Assembly (NCBI GenBank): GCA_036872755.1
Contig: JAVHNS010000015.1
Span: forward strand, 372,001 to 436,000
From: Orbilia blumenaviensis
Lineage: Eukaryota > Ascomycota > Orbiliomycetes > Orbiliales > Orbiliaceae
Direction of reading: 5' to 3'
Length of the DNA stretch: 64,000 nucleotides
In this document: positions 11,527-22,594 of the stretch, in pieces
How the letters are laid out: the number at the start of each line of letters is the position of its first letter
Numbering within the stretch: position 1 is the first letter of the stretch
The notes under the pieces: model-generated
Told to the model about the DNA's origin: nothing
The model's input: the letters and a program-made list of their open reading frames with translations, nothing else
The model's database searches: none
Program-made: the position numbers and the translations under genes

Positions 11527-12495
11527 ATGTCTCGCGGAACTCAATCCAGTATTATTCGTGTCCACGACCCCGCGGACGTGCCTGCGGGGTTTAATCCGCA
11601 CAGGGCAGATGATAGAGCACTTGAAAGGGCGGGGTACCTTCCCAGACCTGACAGCGCCCTGTCTCCGCATGAATACGCCCTATGGGATAGTATTGCGAAA
11701 CGAAATCCAAGCTATACCCACACGAAACCCACCGTGGTCGAACCCAGAATCGGGCTCTATGAGGCCAGGAATTGGTCCGGTGGTATCCTCCCCGTTCTCC
11801 CAACAGTCTACAACCCCTCCGCGACTAGAGTCCTCGACCAAAAAGACCCTTTCCAAGGCGTTGTGGGGTCATGGATTGTCCCCAATCCACACCCCCAGAA
11901 GGTATTCAGAAACGGAACCCTAATTAATAGGGACGGCGACTATTGGGTTTACACTTGGGTCGGATTAGATGGATGGGAGAGCGTAGAGACCCTCAAGATC
12001 GGTGTAGCTGCAGGCGTTCTTGTGGAAGCTGGCAGGATCGTCAAGAAGGAAAGCTATGCCGCAGTCTTCTACCGCCGCAAGGCCGATGATTCCCTCCAAA
12101 CCCTCAAGCTCGAAGGTTTTGACGCCGAGCCCGGCGATCTCATCACTGCCTCTGTTTACGGCGTGGGTGAGTCTAATGCTAACAACTACTGGATCGCAAA
12201 TCAAGGCAGCAATGAGTATGCTTCCGGCCAGCTACCAGATAATAGTGGTCTTACCTTACAGGGTAAAAGCGCTGAGTGGCTCGCAGCCGGTCTGGGGCCA
12301 TTGGACTCACAAGGTCAATCCTTCCCCAACTTTGGGGCTACGGTTTTCATTGAAGGGCTTGCGAGACAGCAGAGTGGTGGCGTTCAAGGTATTGAACGGG
12401 CCTTACTTACGAATGCACTCGATTTGGATTCAGCGGCCGAGCGAGGACATAATATCATCATCCGCACCACTGCCTTCCTCCAAGCCCAAGTCTAG
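11527..12495 (+). CDS. Peptidase G1 (eqolisin)-fold protein, probably non-catalytic
   Basis: Intronless, 322 aa. The ATG at 11527 (context ACAATGT) is preferred over one 30 bases upstream. Eqolisins are acid peptidases with a two-sheet lectin-like fold and a Gln/Glu dyad. Family landmarks appear in order: GYLPRPD near residue 36 (a linker typical of one fungal/bacterial branch), NWSG at 82-85, GSWIVP at 114-119, WVGLDG at 144-149, PGDLI, AEW at ~249-251 and FGATVF near the end. The position of the catalytic Gln (the L-Q-x-G-V block) is Lys157 in LKIGV. The aromatic Y-x-A-W-Y-E-W block is replaced by SYAAVFYRR. The Glu of AEW (~250) is kept. There is no signal peptide, whereas active eqolisins are secreted with a propeptide. 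So it is probably an intracellular binding or structural relative, not an acid protease. Fold call fairly sure; loss of activity is inference. Confidence 0.78.
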   Translation: MSRGTQSSIIRVHDPADVPAGFNPHRADDRALERAGYLPRPDSALSPHEYALWDSIAKRNPSYTHTKPTVVEPRIGLYEARNWSGGILPVLPTVYNPSATRVLDQKDPFQGVVGSWIVPNPHPQKVFRNGTLINRDGDYWVYTWVGLDGWESVETLKIGVAAGVLVEAGRIVKKESYAAVFYRRKADDSLQTLKLEGFDAEPGDLITASVYGVGESNANNYWIANQGSNEYASGQLPDNSGLTLQGKSAEWLAAGLGPLDSQGQSFPNFGATVFIEGLARQQSGGVQGIERALLTNALDLDSAAERGHNIIIRTTAFLQAQV

Positions 12496-15400
12496 TACTA
12501 CGGTCGAAATCCCCTTGAAATATTTAAATATTAAAGGAAATTTCAGGTCTCTTTTCTTCCCCGAACGCCGGATGCTTCAGTGTGCTATGAGTTTCTACAA
12601 ATTTGAATTCAATTAACAAGATGTTGATGTGCTGGTCGGGTTGAGACTAGTCTTATGTTGTATTTAGTTGCTACCTACTTACGTAGCAGTAGCTAGTTCA
12701 AACTGAATTTTAAATGCGTGCGTGCTATGTCCCGCTACCCTTTTTCGATGATCCGCCTTGGCTCTCATATATGTCCCGGTGAATGCATCAATCTCTTCTC
12801 TGCCTTGGGCCTGGGTGCCCAAGACCCGATACTATATGCTACAACCTATCCTTGTCTCATGAGCCAGGTCCGTGACTGGTGCAGGGCGGTTATCATCTAT
12901 CCCCGGATACTAGTTGTCTATAAAATCGGGGCCCGTTAACTATAGTAATACTGGGACCGAGACTAAGTAATAATTATCATTTACCGTGCTTCCAACTGGA
13001 TCCAGACGTTGCAAGCCATCAACTCGAGTCCACCCTGCCAGTCACGAGACTACCAGCTACCCACTGTGGAACGCCCTAAAAAAACAACGCAAAATACTCT
13101 GTTGCATTTTCCCCACCCCCAGCCCCCACACCGACATTCTCACGTCAGACACCACCATCTCACCCTCCAAAAACCCCATTTTAAAAATCCACAAGAGCGG
13201 CAAAAAGTGAACAATGTTTGAAATAACCCTTTTCATTGTTCTAATCACACCAACCAAATAAACCCTGCCTCCTCCCTAAAAGAGGTCATCGTATGACTAT
13301 AGCGCGAATGAGACGAAATTATTAACTTGCCAATAACTCTGGGCACACTGGGCGACACAATATCAAGACTGTGATATGGAATAGTCTTCCGTTGAATTCC
13401 ATATCCACCTGCATACATATCCATCCGCTAAGTCTTTCCTTATCACTGTCTCGAGCTCCACTCAAAGATTTTAAATATTTGTCAGCGCAAAAAAAAAAGG
13501 TACCCACTCCACCATGCAATATTAGACGGATCCACTTCGATGCATCTGGCACCTTATAGCCTAACTTTAGAGGTCTAAAGATTTCGAGGGTCTCACAATA
13601 CGATATCGATATTTGATATATTGACACCCAAAATCTCCACTATACAAATATTTATCAGATTTGTATAGAATAGTAATTGACGAGTATCTGTGGGAATAAA
13701 CACGTGTACACATATCAACCCAATTAGGAAAACATTCACAACCCCCATTAACTCCATAGAAAGAAAGAATCCTTTGAGCTCTCAACTGTTTTAGTCAGCA
13801 CTGCCTTCTTCCAGTGTCTTGCCTGGAACGTTCCATCGGTATAACTAAAAGCAGATAGACATGCACAAGAACACATAACCCCGAGATCCAATCCGACTCA
13901 TCAGCCAATCCACTGAAACCTAAACCAAATCCCGTATGCACGAGTAGTCACTATATTCCTTTCCATTTCGAGCCACGGATCATGAAACCCGAACAAGCGG
14001 CGCAGTGACTAGATATTCCTTCACCAAGCTAATGTTGTCATGTCACCACTCATCATGAGCTCTCTGAACTCTTCCCGTGTCTTTAAGCATCATACTGCGT
14101 TGAAGACTGTTTAAAGCGAAAAAAAAAGCCATCGAGTCCGCCTACATATGTCCGTTATGCATATACGCCTGCAGATCCGTGGCTTGTGCGCGCCGTAAAC
14201 CGGGCCCCGGGCGAAGATCAATGATAAAAAAAACCCGGCCGCGATGGCAAAAGTAAAAGAAAAAGGTTTATAAACCCTGTTATAAACTACTAAAATCAAG
14301 AAACTAAGTACATTCTTAAACCTAAAAAGGTCGGGTTCTAATTATAGCTCCTCCCATTCCATCCCCGTGCTACGAACCCGGAGCCGCATGCAATCCAGGT
14401 TTCAAAAATAAGGGAAGAGAACAAAGCCATGCAGCTTGCAGATACCACATGTAGAATTCGAGAAAACAAGATCAGAAGGCTTAGTTATCCCGTCTCCCCG
14501 GGCTCGTCACTTCAAACATTCCTTACGGTTAAACCTTCCCTCACTATTATACCGCAATATATTACTTGATCCATCGCAGTAGAAAAAGACCTATCGCTCT
14601 AGCTACACACGTAATAGAAATAAAAAAAAACAAAAGGGGAAGGATTTCGTGGTATGGAACCAGAAACGGCAATGATGCACAACCCCTCCCTGTTAAAGCC
14701 TTGGGGGATTTTACGTTATGAACAACGTTAACGCATTCCAGGAGATACAGGGAGTACAAGAAACTAGGTAGCTTTTCCTTTAACGAATAGGCAGTATTGT
14801 ATACGCGGGAGACAGATCTGGAGACACATAGTTAAGCGCAAGAGTGACGAAGGCAGATGTTAAGGCCCGTTCTGGTCTCGTGCGTGTAATGCTTATTTAT
14901 ATTATCCCTCTGTGTTTGCATGTGTTTCCAAACTTTCACGTTTCTAACGGCTATCTCGGGTTTGCTTCTCGGCGACAAGAGTTGGATATTTTTCTTGGGG
15001 CTTCATATTGACGGGGTTTTTGCCAAAGGAATGCGGCTGAAGATTTTGGTTCCTTTTTTTTAACTAGGAAAGGGTGTCTATTGTATCCAAAATATAGAGG
15101 GTGTTCTATATGGCACAGTATCATTGTTTGACTTGAATCTTTCAAAACTAGGCAGTTGAAAATCACCAATTTGTTTGTTCAACGTAAGGACTAAATAGAA
15201 TCAAGAAGGCGAATAAAAATTGTATAGTAGTAGATACAAAAGGAAATTAGTCTGAGAAGGGCTAGAACGGGTTGAGAAAAAATGACCCGATAATGATCGA
15301 AAGCTTTCGAAATAGTTAACAATAGATATGAATAGTAATACCGATGAACGCTCAGCAAAAAAAAAAGCCTTTGTGAAAATGAAGAACCCAGTTCCCAGTT

Positions 15401-15546
15401 TTCCCATCCATAACCATCCCAGCCATACCCCACCAGCCACATCATCAATATTCGTCAAAAGTCATTAACCCAGATAAAACGAGGACGGAAAAGAAAAGAT
15501 GCCAAAAATAAACTACGAGTAAAGAGAAAGGGAAATAAAAGAAAAT
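12496..15546. other. Spacer between two convergent genes
   Basis: It lies between the 3' ends of the eqolisin-like gene (+) and the coiled-coil gene (-). ORFs are short and unrecognised. It holds short A-runs, a C-rich stretch near 13.1 kb and a TCTC run near 13.44 kb. I see no gene or RNA. Confidence 0.5.
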
Positions 15547-17598
15547 TTAGAAATCGCAAACAACGTCCAACCCACCAACGGAACTCCACACTTCATTCCA
15601 TACTGTGGCAACAACTAGTCCGTTCAGTTGATCGCCCTCTCTTTCTCTAAAGCATAGCTTCATATGTCTTGTCAACTCTCCCAAGCTCCCGGCATCGCCG
15701 CCAAGTGTCTCAAGGAGTCCCTGGGCAATGTTCTCCCAGAGCTTTGTAAATTCGTGACTTGGGTGGAGTATTGTCAACCCATTTTGGAGCAGCTGGGCTA
15801 CTCTTGGCGCTACGGCGGGTGGGAGGAAAGATGGGTAGAGCTCATTGTATTTGAATTTAATGTCTAGGAAACGAGGCGGTGTGCGGGTAGAGTTTTGAAA
15901 AGGTGTGCCCGTGCGGGAGGAGATTGTGGGTCCTGACAGTTCAGAAGATGACGAGATAGACATCACTCGTGCTGCGGTTCTGAATTCAGGACTGGTCGTG
16001 CGCTTAAGGTCCGGTGAGACAGTGCGGGCTACCGGGGTTTGGATATTATTCGGCTGGCCACCGTTCTGGTTGTTCAGCGAGCAAGATCCGCAGTTGCAGT
16101 CCTTCTGGTGCCCAAGGTTCGAAAGACGGCGCTCGAGGGTAAAGATCTGAGCGTCCTTGTTGCGGGTTACGAGTTGAGAGTCAAGAAGTAGCTGCTCAAC
16201 CTGGTAGACACGGTGGATGCGGTTGATAGACTCATCAGTAAGTTTATTGAGGTTGCCGTGGAGGTTTGTGATGGTAGTGTCCTTTTGCTTAATGATCTCT
16301 TCGAGGTTGGTGATTGTGCTACGGTCAATAGCGGCTTGTTGACTTGGAGCTTGTAGACCCAAGAGTGGTTGAACTTCGCTCCTTTGATCATTTTTCTGAG
16401 ATTGAAGGAAGGAGTACGAACGAACTTGTGCCTCCAGGTCGTGAACACGGATTTCCTTCTGGTGCAAGTCGTCAAGAATCTGCTGGTTCTGCTTCTTTAG
16501 TCGCTGGATCTCCTTGCTGTCAGCGCCGACAGCTGGAGGCGGCGACTGGCTTGGAGGAGCGTTCTGTGCAGCCAAAAGTCTCTGCTGGAGCGTCGAGTTT
16601 GACTGCTCGAGTTGTAAGATGATATTTTGTAGTTCCGCATTCTTAGTGTTGCCGTTCTGCAGTTGTAGTCGCATGTTCGACAACTGCGCATTCGTACTAT
16701 CACCATCATCGACCCTCATCTGTAAAGAAGTAATCTTCTCATTCAGTGCCCTCTTCTCCTGCTCCAGCATGGAAACCTTGAGCTTCATATCATCCACGTT
16801 CTTCATGCTAGCAATAATGTCATTCGCCCTCTGCAAAACCGGCATAGTAGAGCCTCCGTTCCTCGATGCGGTTTCATTCTGTAAATCTGCAACCACCATC
16901 TGCAAAGTACTCTCCCTTTCGGAAAGCTGTACCTTCTCCGCTTCCAACTGGGCAATCTTTTTCTCATCCCTGGACTGACCTTCCTCCAGTCGTACGATGT
17001 CGCGGATGTAAGCGAGGTGTAGTTTGAACTCCGCGCTTTCAAGGTAAGGGTCCTTTCTATTCGCATTCGCCGCAGTCTGCGATTGGTACCGCGCTTGGAT
17101 CCGGCTCTGCTCCACAGACCAGATGTGGTCGATGATCAACAGCTCTCGAAACTCCTCGATCGTGGATTTTCGGCGGATGTCCGAGTTCATCACCCGGGTG
17201 TACCATCCCTGAGCTTCGGCATTGGCCATACATGCTGGAATCGCTGCAAGCACCGTCTGTCCAGTATGCCCCAAGAAAAGTAACGAATCGATACGATCAA
17301 TGAACTTTAATGCATTGACCTGGTTCTTGTTGGAGTGGGGGTGTAGTTTGAATGGGTGGAACGGAGTGGGGAATGCCGGTGGGGTAGAAGGAAACGAGGA
17401 TGTGCGAACGTTGGATAGAGCGCGGGTATTCGGTGACCTGGATCTGATGCGGCCGCCATTCGCTGTGGGCGGAGAGCGAGAACTGGTTCTTTTGCTGTTT
17501 GAGAAGCCGCCGTTACCGTTTTCAACGCCGATGGCTGGCGCAAAGCCGTTCTCACCCGCAGTGCTGCTAGATCGCAGCCTGTTGACTATAAACGACAT
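15547..17598 (-). CDS. Coiled-coil protein with Gag-capsid-like N-terminal region
   Basis: Single exon, 683 aa. Residues 1-80 are a low-complexity Ser/Asn/Arg/Pro tail. Residues ~80-170 read like the helical capsid part of LTR-retrotransposon Gag proteins: FIDRIDSLLFLG, then VLAAIPACM, then GWYTRV, then a basic-acidic IEEFRELL helix. This is the pattern hydrophobic helix / IPxCxxxxAxxWY / EFRxxL. Residues ~185-345 and ~360-495 are heptad-rich, Gln/Leu-rich coiled coil. A small Cys cluster, CNCGSC, sits at 501-506. A Ser/Thr/Pro linker leads to a compact C-terminal region (~565-683) with hydrophobic helices. No protease, reverse transcriptase, integrase or flanking LTR is visible, so it is not a live element. 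It may be a domesticated Gag or a fungal scaffold that only resembles one. No homolog recognised with certainty. Confidence 0.75.
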   Translation of the reverse strand: MSFIVNRLRSSSTAGENGFAPAIGVENGNGGFSNSKRTSSRSPPTANGGRIRSRSPNTRALSNVRTSSFPSTPPAFPTPFHPFKLHPHSNKNQVNALKFIDRIDSLLFLGHTGQTVLAAIPACMANAEAQGWYTRVMNSDIRRKSTIEEFRELLIIDHIWSVEQSRIQARYQSQTAANANRKDPYLESAEFKLHLAYIRDIVRLEEGQSRDEKKIAQLEAEKVQLSERESTLQMVVADLQNETASRNGGSTMPVLQRANDIIASMKNVDDMKLKVSMLEQEKRALNEKITSLQMRVDDGDSTNAQLSNMRLQLQNGNTKNAELQNIILQLEQSNSTLQQRLLAAQNAPPSQSPPPAVGADSKEIQRLKKQNQQILDDLHQKEIRVHDLEAQVRSYSFLQSQKNDQRSEVQPLLGLQAPSQQAAIDRSTITNLEEIIKQKDTTITNLHGNLNKLTDESINRIHRVYQVEQLLLDSQLVTRNKDAQIFTLERRLSNLGHQKDCNCGSCSLNNQNGGQPNNIQTPVARTVSPDLKRTTSPEFRTAARVMSISSSSELSGPTISSRTGTPFQNSTRTPPRFLDIKFKYNELYPSFLPPAVAPRVAQLLQNGLTILHPSHEFTKLWENIAQGLLETLGGDAGSLGELTRHMKLCFREREGDQLNGLVVATVWNEVWSSVGGLDVVCDF

Positions 17599-17637
17599 GT
17601 TGAAGTCTCTTTGGTATGTAAAAGTTTGCTATACTAG

Positions 17638-17661
17638 AAAAAAAAAAAAAAAAAAAAAAAA
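17638..17661. promoter_or_regulatory. 24-bp poly(dA:dT) tract just upstream of the coiled-coil gene
   Basis: Twenty-four A on the + strand (T on the gene's strand) lie 40-63 bases before the start codon at 17598. Long poly(dA:dT) tracts disfavour nucleosomes, so this is a likely promoter or 5'-UTR element. A matching tract stands in front of the dehydrogenase gene at 26942. Confidence 0.45.
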
Positions 17662-20600
17662 CAGGAGAAGGTAGAGAGAAAAGGCTCTCAGGAAGAACGG
17701 AGTTCTTCAGGAGTATTTAAAATCCTTATCAGAGGGAGTGCAGGGTTTATCGACTTAGACACCCACTTCCAGTATTTGGTTAGATATATTCGTAATGCTT
17801 TTTTCAGCCGCTCGTCGCTGCCCTCCGGTTCTTTGTTCCGAGCTATCCTTGGCTGATGCTGGGGGCGGGGTATAACTATTTTGCAAGTCTTGGATGACCT
17901 AGAACGAGGGTAGAAAAGAGTGGCAAGGTCGACGATTTGTCGAGAACGTCTTACTATGTCTTCCACGAAGATATTATTATGTGATGAGGGATAGTGAAGA
18001 GATAGCTTTTGAGGGGGGGCATAAGGACCTTAAGTAAGTTTCTTTGGATATCATGGATGTTAAATCAGCATCCACACTTTCGAGCATGACCCCCCCAAAA
18101 AAAAAGCTAAGGTCCATCCAAAAATTTCACAAAAAGCAAAATGAAGGTTATTTGTCGGATCTTAGATGAGGGTCTTCAAGGGTTTTCCTCTTTTGAGAAA
18201 AACGGAAAGTCTTCTCGAGCTAAGGCAGGTCTCAAAATGTGGGTAACCGAATTGGAGAAGAAGAAAAAAGTGCCATTCATTCGGCATATTGTTTGGTGGA
18301 ACGTGCAAAATGAAGGGCAACTTTTTTTAGGCGTTTGTATCGTGGCAGGGCTGAATTCATTCGAATTGAAAATAACAACTTCCCATCCATCCATTCATGG
18401 ATTCATCCATGGGCCCCCGGGGTGGCTTTTCCATCACAAGTGCCAACGCACCTCCCGACAGATGCCAGTTCGACTTGTCCCAGCGTCAAAAATTCAGAAA
18501 ACTTTCACTGTGATAGCATCCTCGAAAAGATAATTAGAATCATCTCTTGCGGCAAAAGTTTCCCCCTCGGAGAACCGGCATAACGCACATGCGATTCAAA
18601 CGATATCCTAGCATATGGCATGCATTGATGCATCATAGTGTTGTTATTCCCACGATTGGTAGCCCCAGCTACCAAAAATCGTTGGAACTGGGGAAAGCAA
18701 ACGGTCCTTATGCAGCTGCCCCAGACGTTATGCGCCGTGATCCGATCGCAACTGATTCATCGCGGGTCTCAAGTAAAATGTCGACAGAAAGACTCCGAAG
18801 TGAGGCTTTGTGCAACTGCCTGTGTAGCAGATGAGTCGAACAAACGTAATTGTAACATTACCTCAATTTCAGGAACCGAGACGGGAAAGCTTCAAGGCAG
18901 CTTTTCGCCCACTATTGTGTGTCACGGTTCCAAAGCAGCTTCTTTTTTGCCGGTCACACAGAAATCGATATCTCGGGACCTATTACGGGATGCCTTCGAA
19001 GGCCTGCCATCTCCCCGAGCCCTAGGTGGTCTGAACAATATTTAGCAGCCTATTGCCTAGCCAAAAAGAAGAGAATCAAAAATATTCACTAATCGGGTCT
19101 GTTTTGAGGCCGCCAACAAATAAGTTGTTCATTCAGATGTTTAACGCCCAGAGACGATGTGTCAAAACATTCGGGGGAGGGGTGCCAAGGGTGTCTTGTC
19201 TGAAGAATGCTTCCAAATCATTAAACCAGGTCCTTTTCTTGCTTGAGGGTTAAAAAAGGAAACCGTTCCGGGGCCAGGGTTTGCGCTGCAGGGGTGGGCA
19301 AGGCTCAACCACGAGAAACCAAAGATGGAGAGCCCACCATCCCCTTCCAGGCTCACAAGATTTGACGGGCGTGGGCTGGACGGGTGATCGCCCCAAGGGC
19401 ATCGAGGCAGGGCACAAGTTCTGCTGACTCTTTTGTAGGCGTCTACCAGTCTCCGATAATCAGAGCCACCAACCAACCAGGTTCCTCGCCTCTTCTTCTT
19501 TCCTATTCTTCAGACCCATGTTGCCCTCCCCCCGGGCAGTGTGGCCGATATATGATACTGTTGGTTATATTTGCGGCAGTGCAAAATTTAAAACTCCCAT
19601 TCCCGCCCTCGTTTGGAGAATAAGCCTGGCTTGCCGGTCTCGTTTGCCCATGTTTTGGGGTCGTTTAGAAATAAGTAAGCTCCGATTCCCCATAGAAGAG
19701 TGACATGATAGTGGCATGTTCACGTTGATTGGTTTTTCTTTCACTTCGTTAATTTGTTTCCCAAACAGCTGCGGCTGAAGGATTTAATCCTCAAAAGTAT
19801 TTTAACTTTTTGCACGTTCCTTTTCCCATTCGTAATGGGTGAAGGAATTAGACCCATTGAAGATTCATTGACGGTGAGAGCCGTTGCCGTCTTTTCCACC
19901 TGCAGACAAGTACGGATACTAGAAATCTAAGCTTAGATGGTTCCAAGAAAAGAGTGCGCATGCAAGCCATCTCGCCAACAGTTACTGAAGATAACTAAAA
20001 AAAAAAAAAAGTGGATTCGCGATGTCGAAAGCGTTTCATGCAGCCCTGTGGTCGTCCCCCAATCCTCGCTCCGGGCCTTGGAATAACTAGAATCTAATCT
20101 TGGCCTTTTTGCATATTTCGACTGATTTAGTTTCGAAAGCTCGGCTCTGCTTGGGTTTTTCTTGTGGGTGGCTTCGAATTGATCTGTCGGCGACTGCTCG
20201 CTTTAGACCATCGAACCTCAGCCTTAAGGCTAAGATCCGAATTTGGACCAATGACATTACCTGTGTGACACACCTTCGCCACAAAATTCAGATGCCCGGC
20301 TGCTCCCCCAAAAATTTAATATTCGAAATTCTAGAAAAACATCGTCATCGTTCGCTCTTTCGCTCTTTTTTCCTCGATTGGGAGAATTAGTAATTAAACT
20401 TCAGCCTTACAGGTCGGTTATCATTCCAGTTTCGTAGATTATATGTATGTCTCCAAAATGAAAGACTCGGAATGGCAGGGTCGTAGTAAGCGACCTGAAA
20501 GAATATGAGCCTGTGTAGCTGAAAGGGTAGCATACCATTCGTTCAAGCCTCTTTGAGACCTTTTCGGTGGCTCCACCGACATCATCGAAGTTATTAAAAA

Positions 20601-22594
20601 GAACCCCGGCAACCAAAAGGGTAAGATTCAAATCCCTACTAACCACGTATTGTAAATCCTTGGCTCGACTCAAGATACCCCGAATTTGCGATGCATTTGT
20701 CACCATCTGCGACTAAAACGAGTAAGCGACGACAGCCAAAAAGAACGTGGTGTGATCGAAACGAGAGGGAACATCTGCCGGAGCCCACTCTTCAGATATT
20801 TTGTTGGAAACCGGGGAGCGGGACGCAAGATGGACGAAAATAGATTTAGAGAATTGAAAGGGAAAAAATTTGGGAAAGAAGAACCGGGACTGGACGGGAC
20901 ATGGCGCATATGTGCACATGTGGACGGACATTGTTGGAGAGGGCTGTGGAAGATCGGGCATGTCTGTTGCATGCTGGGATGGAAGATGCCGTGTCCGTGT
21001 TGAGTAGACGAATTCGAAGGGTCGAGACTAAGTCCGTTCCTGTAGCGGACCCTAATTTTCATCCTTCGAGCACGAGCGCTCCGGGGAGACAATTGCAACT
21101 ATTGCGCCGACTTGAGCTCCCTCCCTTGCACCTCTCTTTTTTCCTTCTCTCGACTAATCGTTCCTAAAGGATCCTTCCACGGCCCTCTTTTAGCGAGAGA
21201 TCGGGGCGCTGTTATCAGGTACCCGCCCATGACCATAGCCTTCTTGTGTAACAGAAAGGCACCTCCTCCCAGGTATGTATGTACATGTACGCGGCTGGAT
21301 TAATCATATTACACAAACTCCGAGTGATAATATCAGATGAATGTAAAAATAACTTAACCGGAAGCGGTCACAGATAAAGTAAAATGATCCTTAACCGAGT
21401 CAGACAAGTGTCCGGCGGGTGATAAGATGTCTAATTAGTCCGCCGGCGCTTTTGTAGGGTCCTTGGCGAGTTGAATTACGTAGCTCACATGGGCTTCTCA
21501 TTTTGTATTAACTAGTATACTGTGCCAGAACAATGGGGTTTTTGGATACCGTCCTAATCTACCTAGGTACTTACATGGAGGTATTTCAACTGTAATACTA
21601 TGTACTTATTAGTGCTGTATTTCCGACGATAACACTGTTTTAACGCCGATTCAAGTTATAATACTTTAGTGATGGTGGATTAACCACCAGGGCATTTCCG
21701 GTATAGGAATTAGGTATAATAAGTATTCTTTATACTCTTGCCATAGTAGTTTTTACAAATACAGGTATCAATAGTAATTTATTTTGTATCTAAATTTAAA
21801 GATTCTTCCAAGATTGAAGCACTGCTTTTATAATTTAAAATAAAAGAAAAATAAAGTCCGTTGTATAAAACCGGGGCAAATATCAACGAAATTGTGTTTC
21901 CCGAGGACCCGATGAGCGATGCCATTTATGACGAGTTTATAGACAGTTTAAACATTTTAAACTTCCATATATGCGTGATGCATTGCATGCGAGTGGCTAG
22001 TCATCAATCATCCCAGTCATTGCGACTACGATATATAATCTAATCGATCGAGGTCCAGGATCTTCCAAGACACATACTTATATACCGTACGGGGTTTTGG
22101 CTGGTTTCTCAAGACAGCTTATAGAAAAAAGGGAACTTAAAACAGTATAAGTAATGATTTGAAAGAGAATAAGACGGCTTGCTTTCTTTTTAAAATGTCT
22201 TAATAATCGGAAGCGGTCCCAGAAAAGTGCCCAAACCCCCTACGGTAGGTAGTACGCTATTGGTATTAAAAGGTTGTACTAATAAACCATATATATGGCT
22301 ACGACATTTCCAACATAGGACATATGCATATAGGTATAACTCCAACTATATCTAAGCTAAGTCCTTTACTAGTAAATGATTATACTTAAGTAATCCTAGG
22401 TGTCTAGGTACCTAGGTAATTAGCGAATAGGGCTACCACGCGCCTAGTCTACGAGACAAGAGATGGACGTAAAGTCAACGTGGCCGTCAATCGAGGTAAT
22501 CATCTCCCATAATCTCGTCCAGGGAAAAAAGAGGTAAATTTATAAAGTAAACCCCCCATATGCATAATTCACCATATCGCAGACATCGATTACC
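17662..22594. other. 5-kb spacer between divergent genes
   Basis: No recognisable gene. A 92-codon minus-strand ORF at 17688-17966 lies directly upstream of the coiled-coil gene, and could be a small protein or upstream ORF but matches nothing I know. ORFs of 130-135 codons near 18.1, 18.6 and 20.7 kb look like chance. From ~21.3 kb to the HNH gene the sequence becomes clearly AT-rich with TAGGTA/CCTAGG motifs, including the 12-bp palindrome CTAGGTACCTAG at 22404-22415. Confidence 0.45.

Noticed and set aside
16514..16978. 154-codon + strand ORF inside the coiled-coil gene
   Set aside because: Antisense shadow of the Gln/Leu-rich coiled-coil coding sequence.
20605..20645. tRNA-like string AGATTCAAATCC
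   Set aside because: Stem bases do not pair; no cloverleaf can be drawn.
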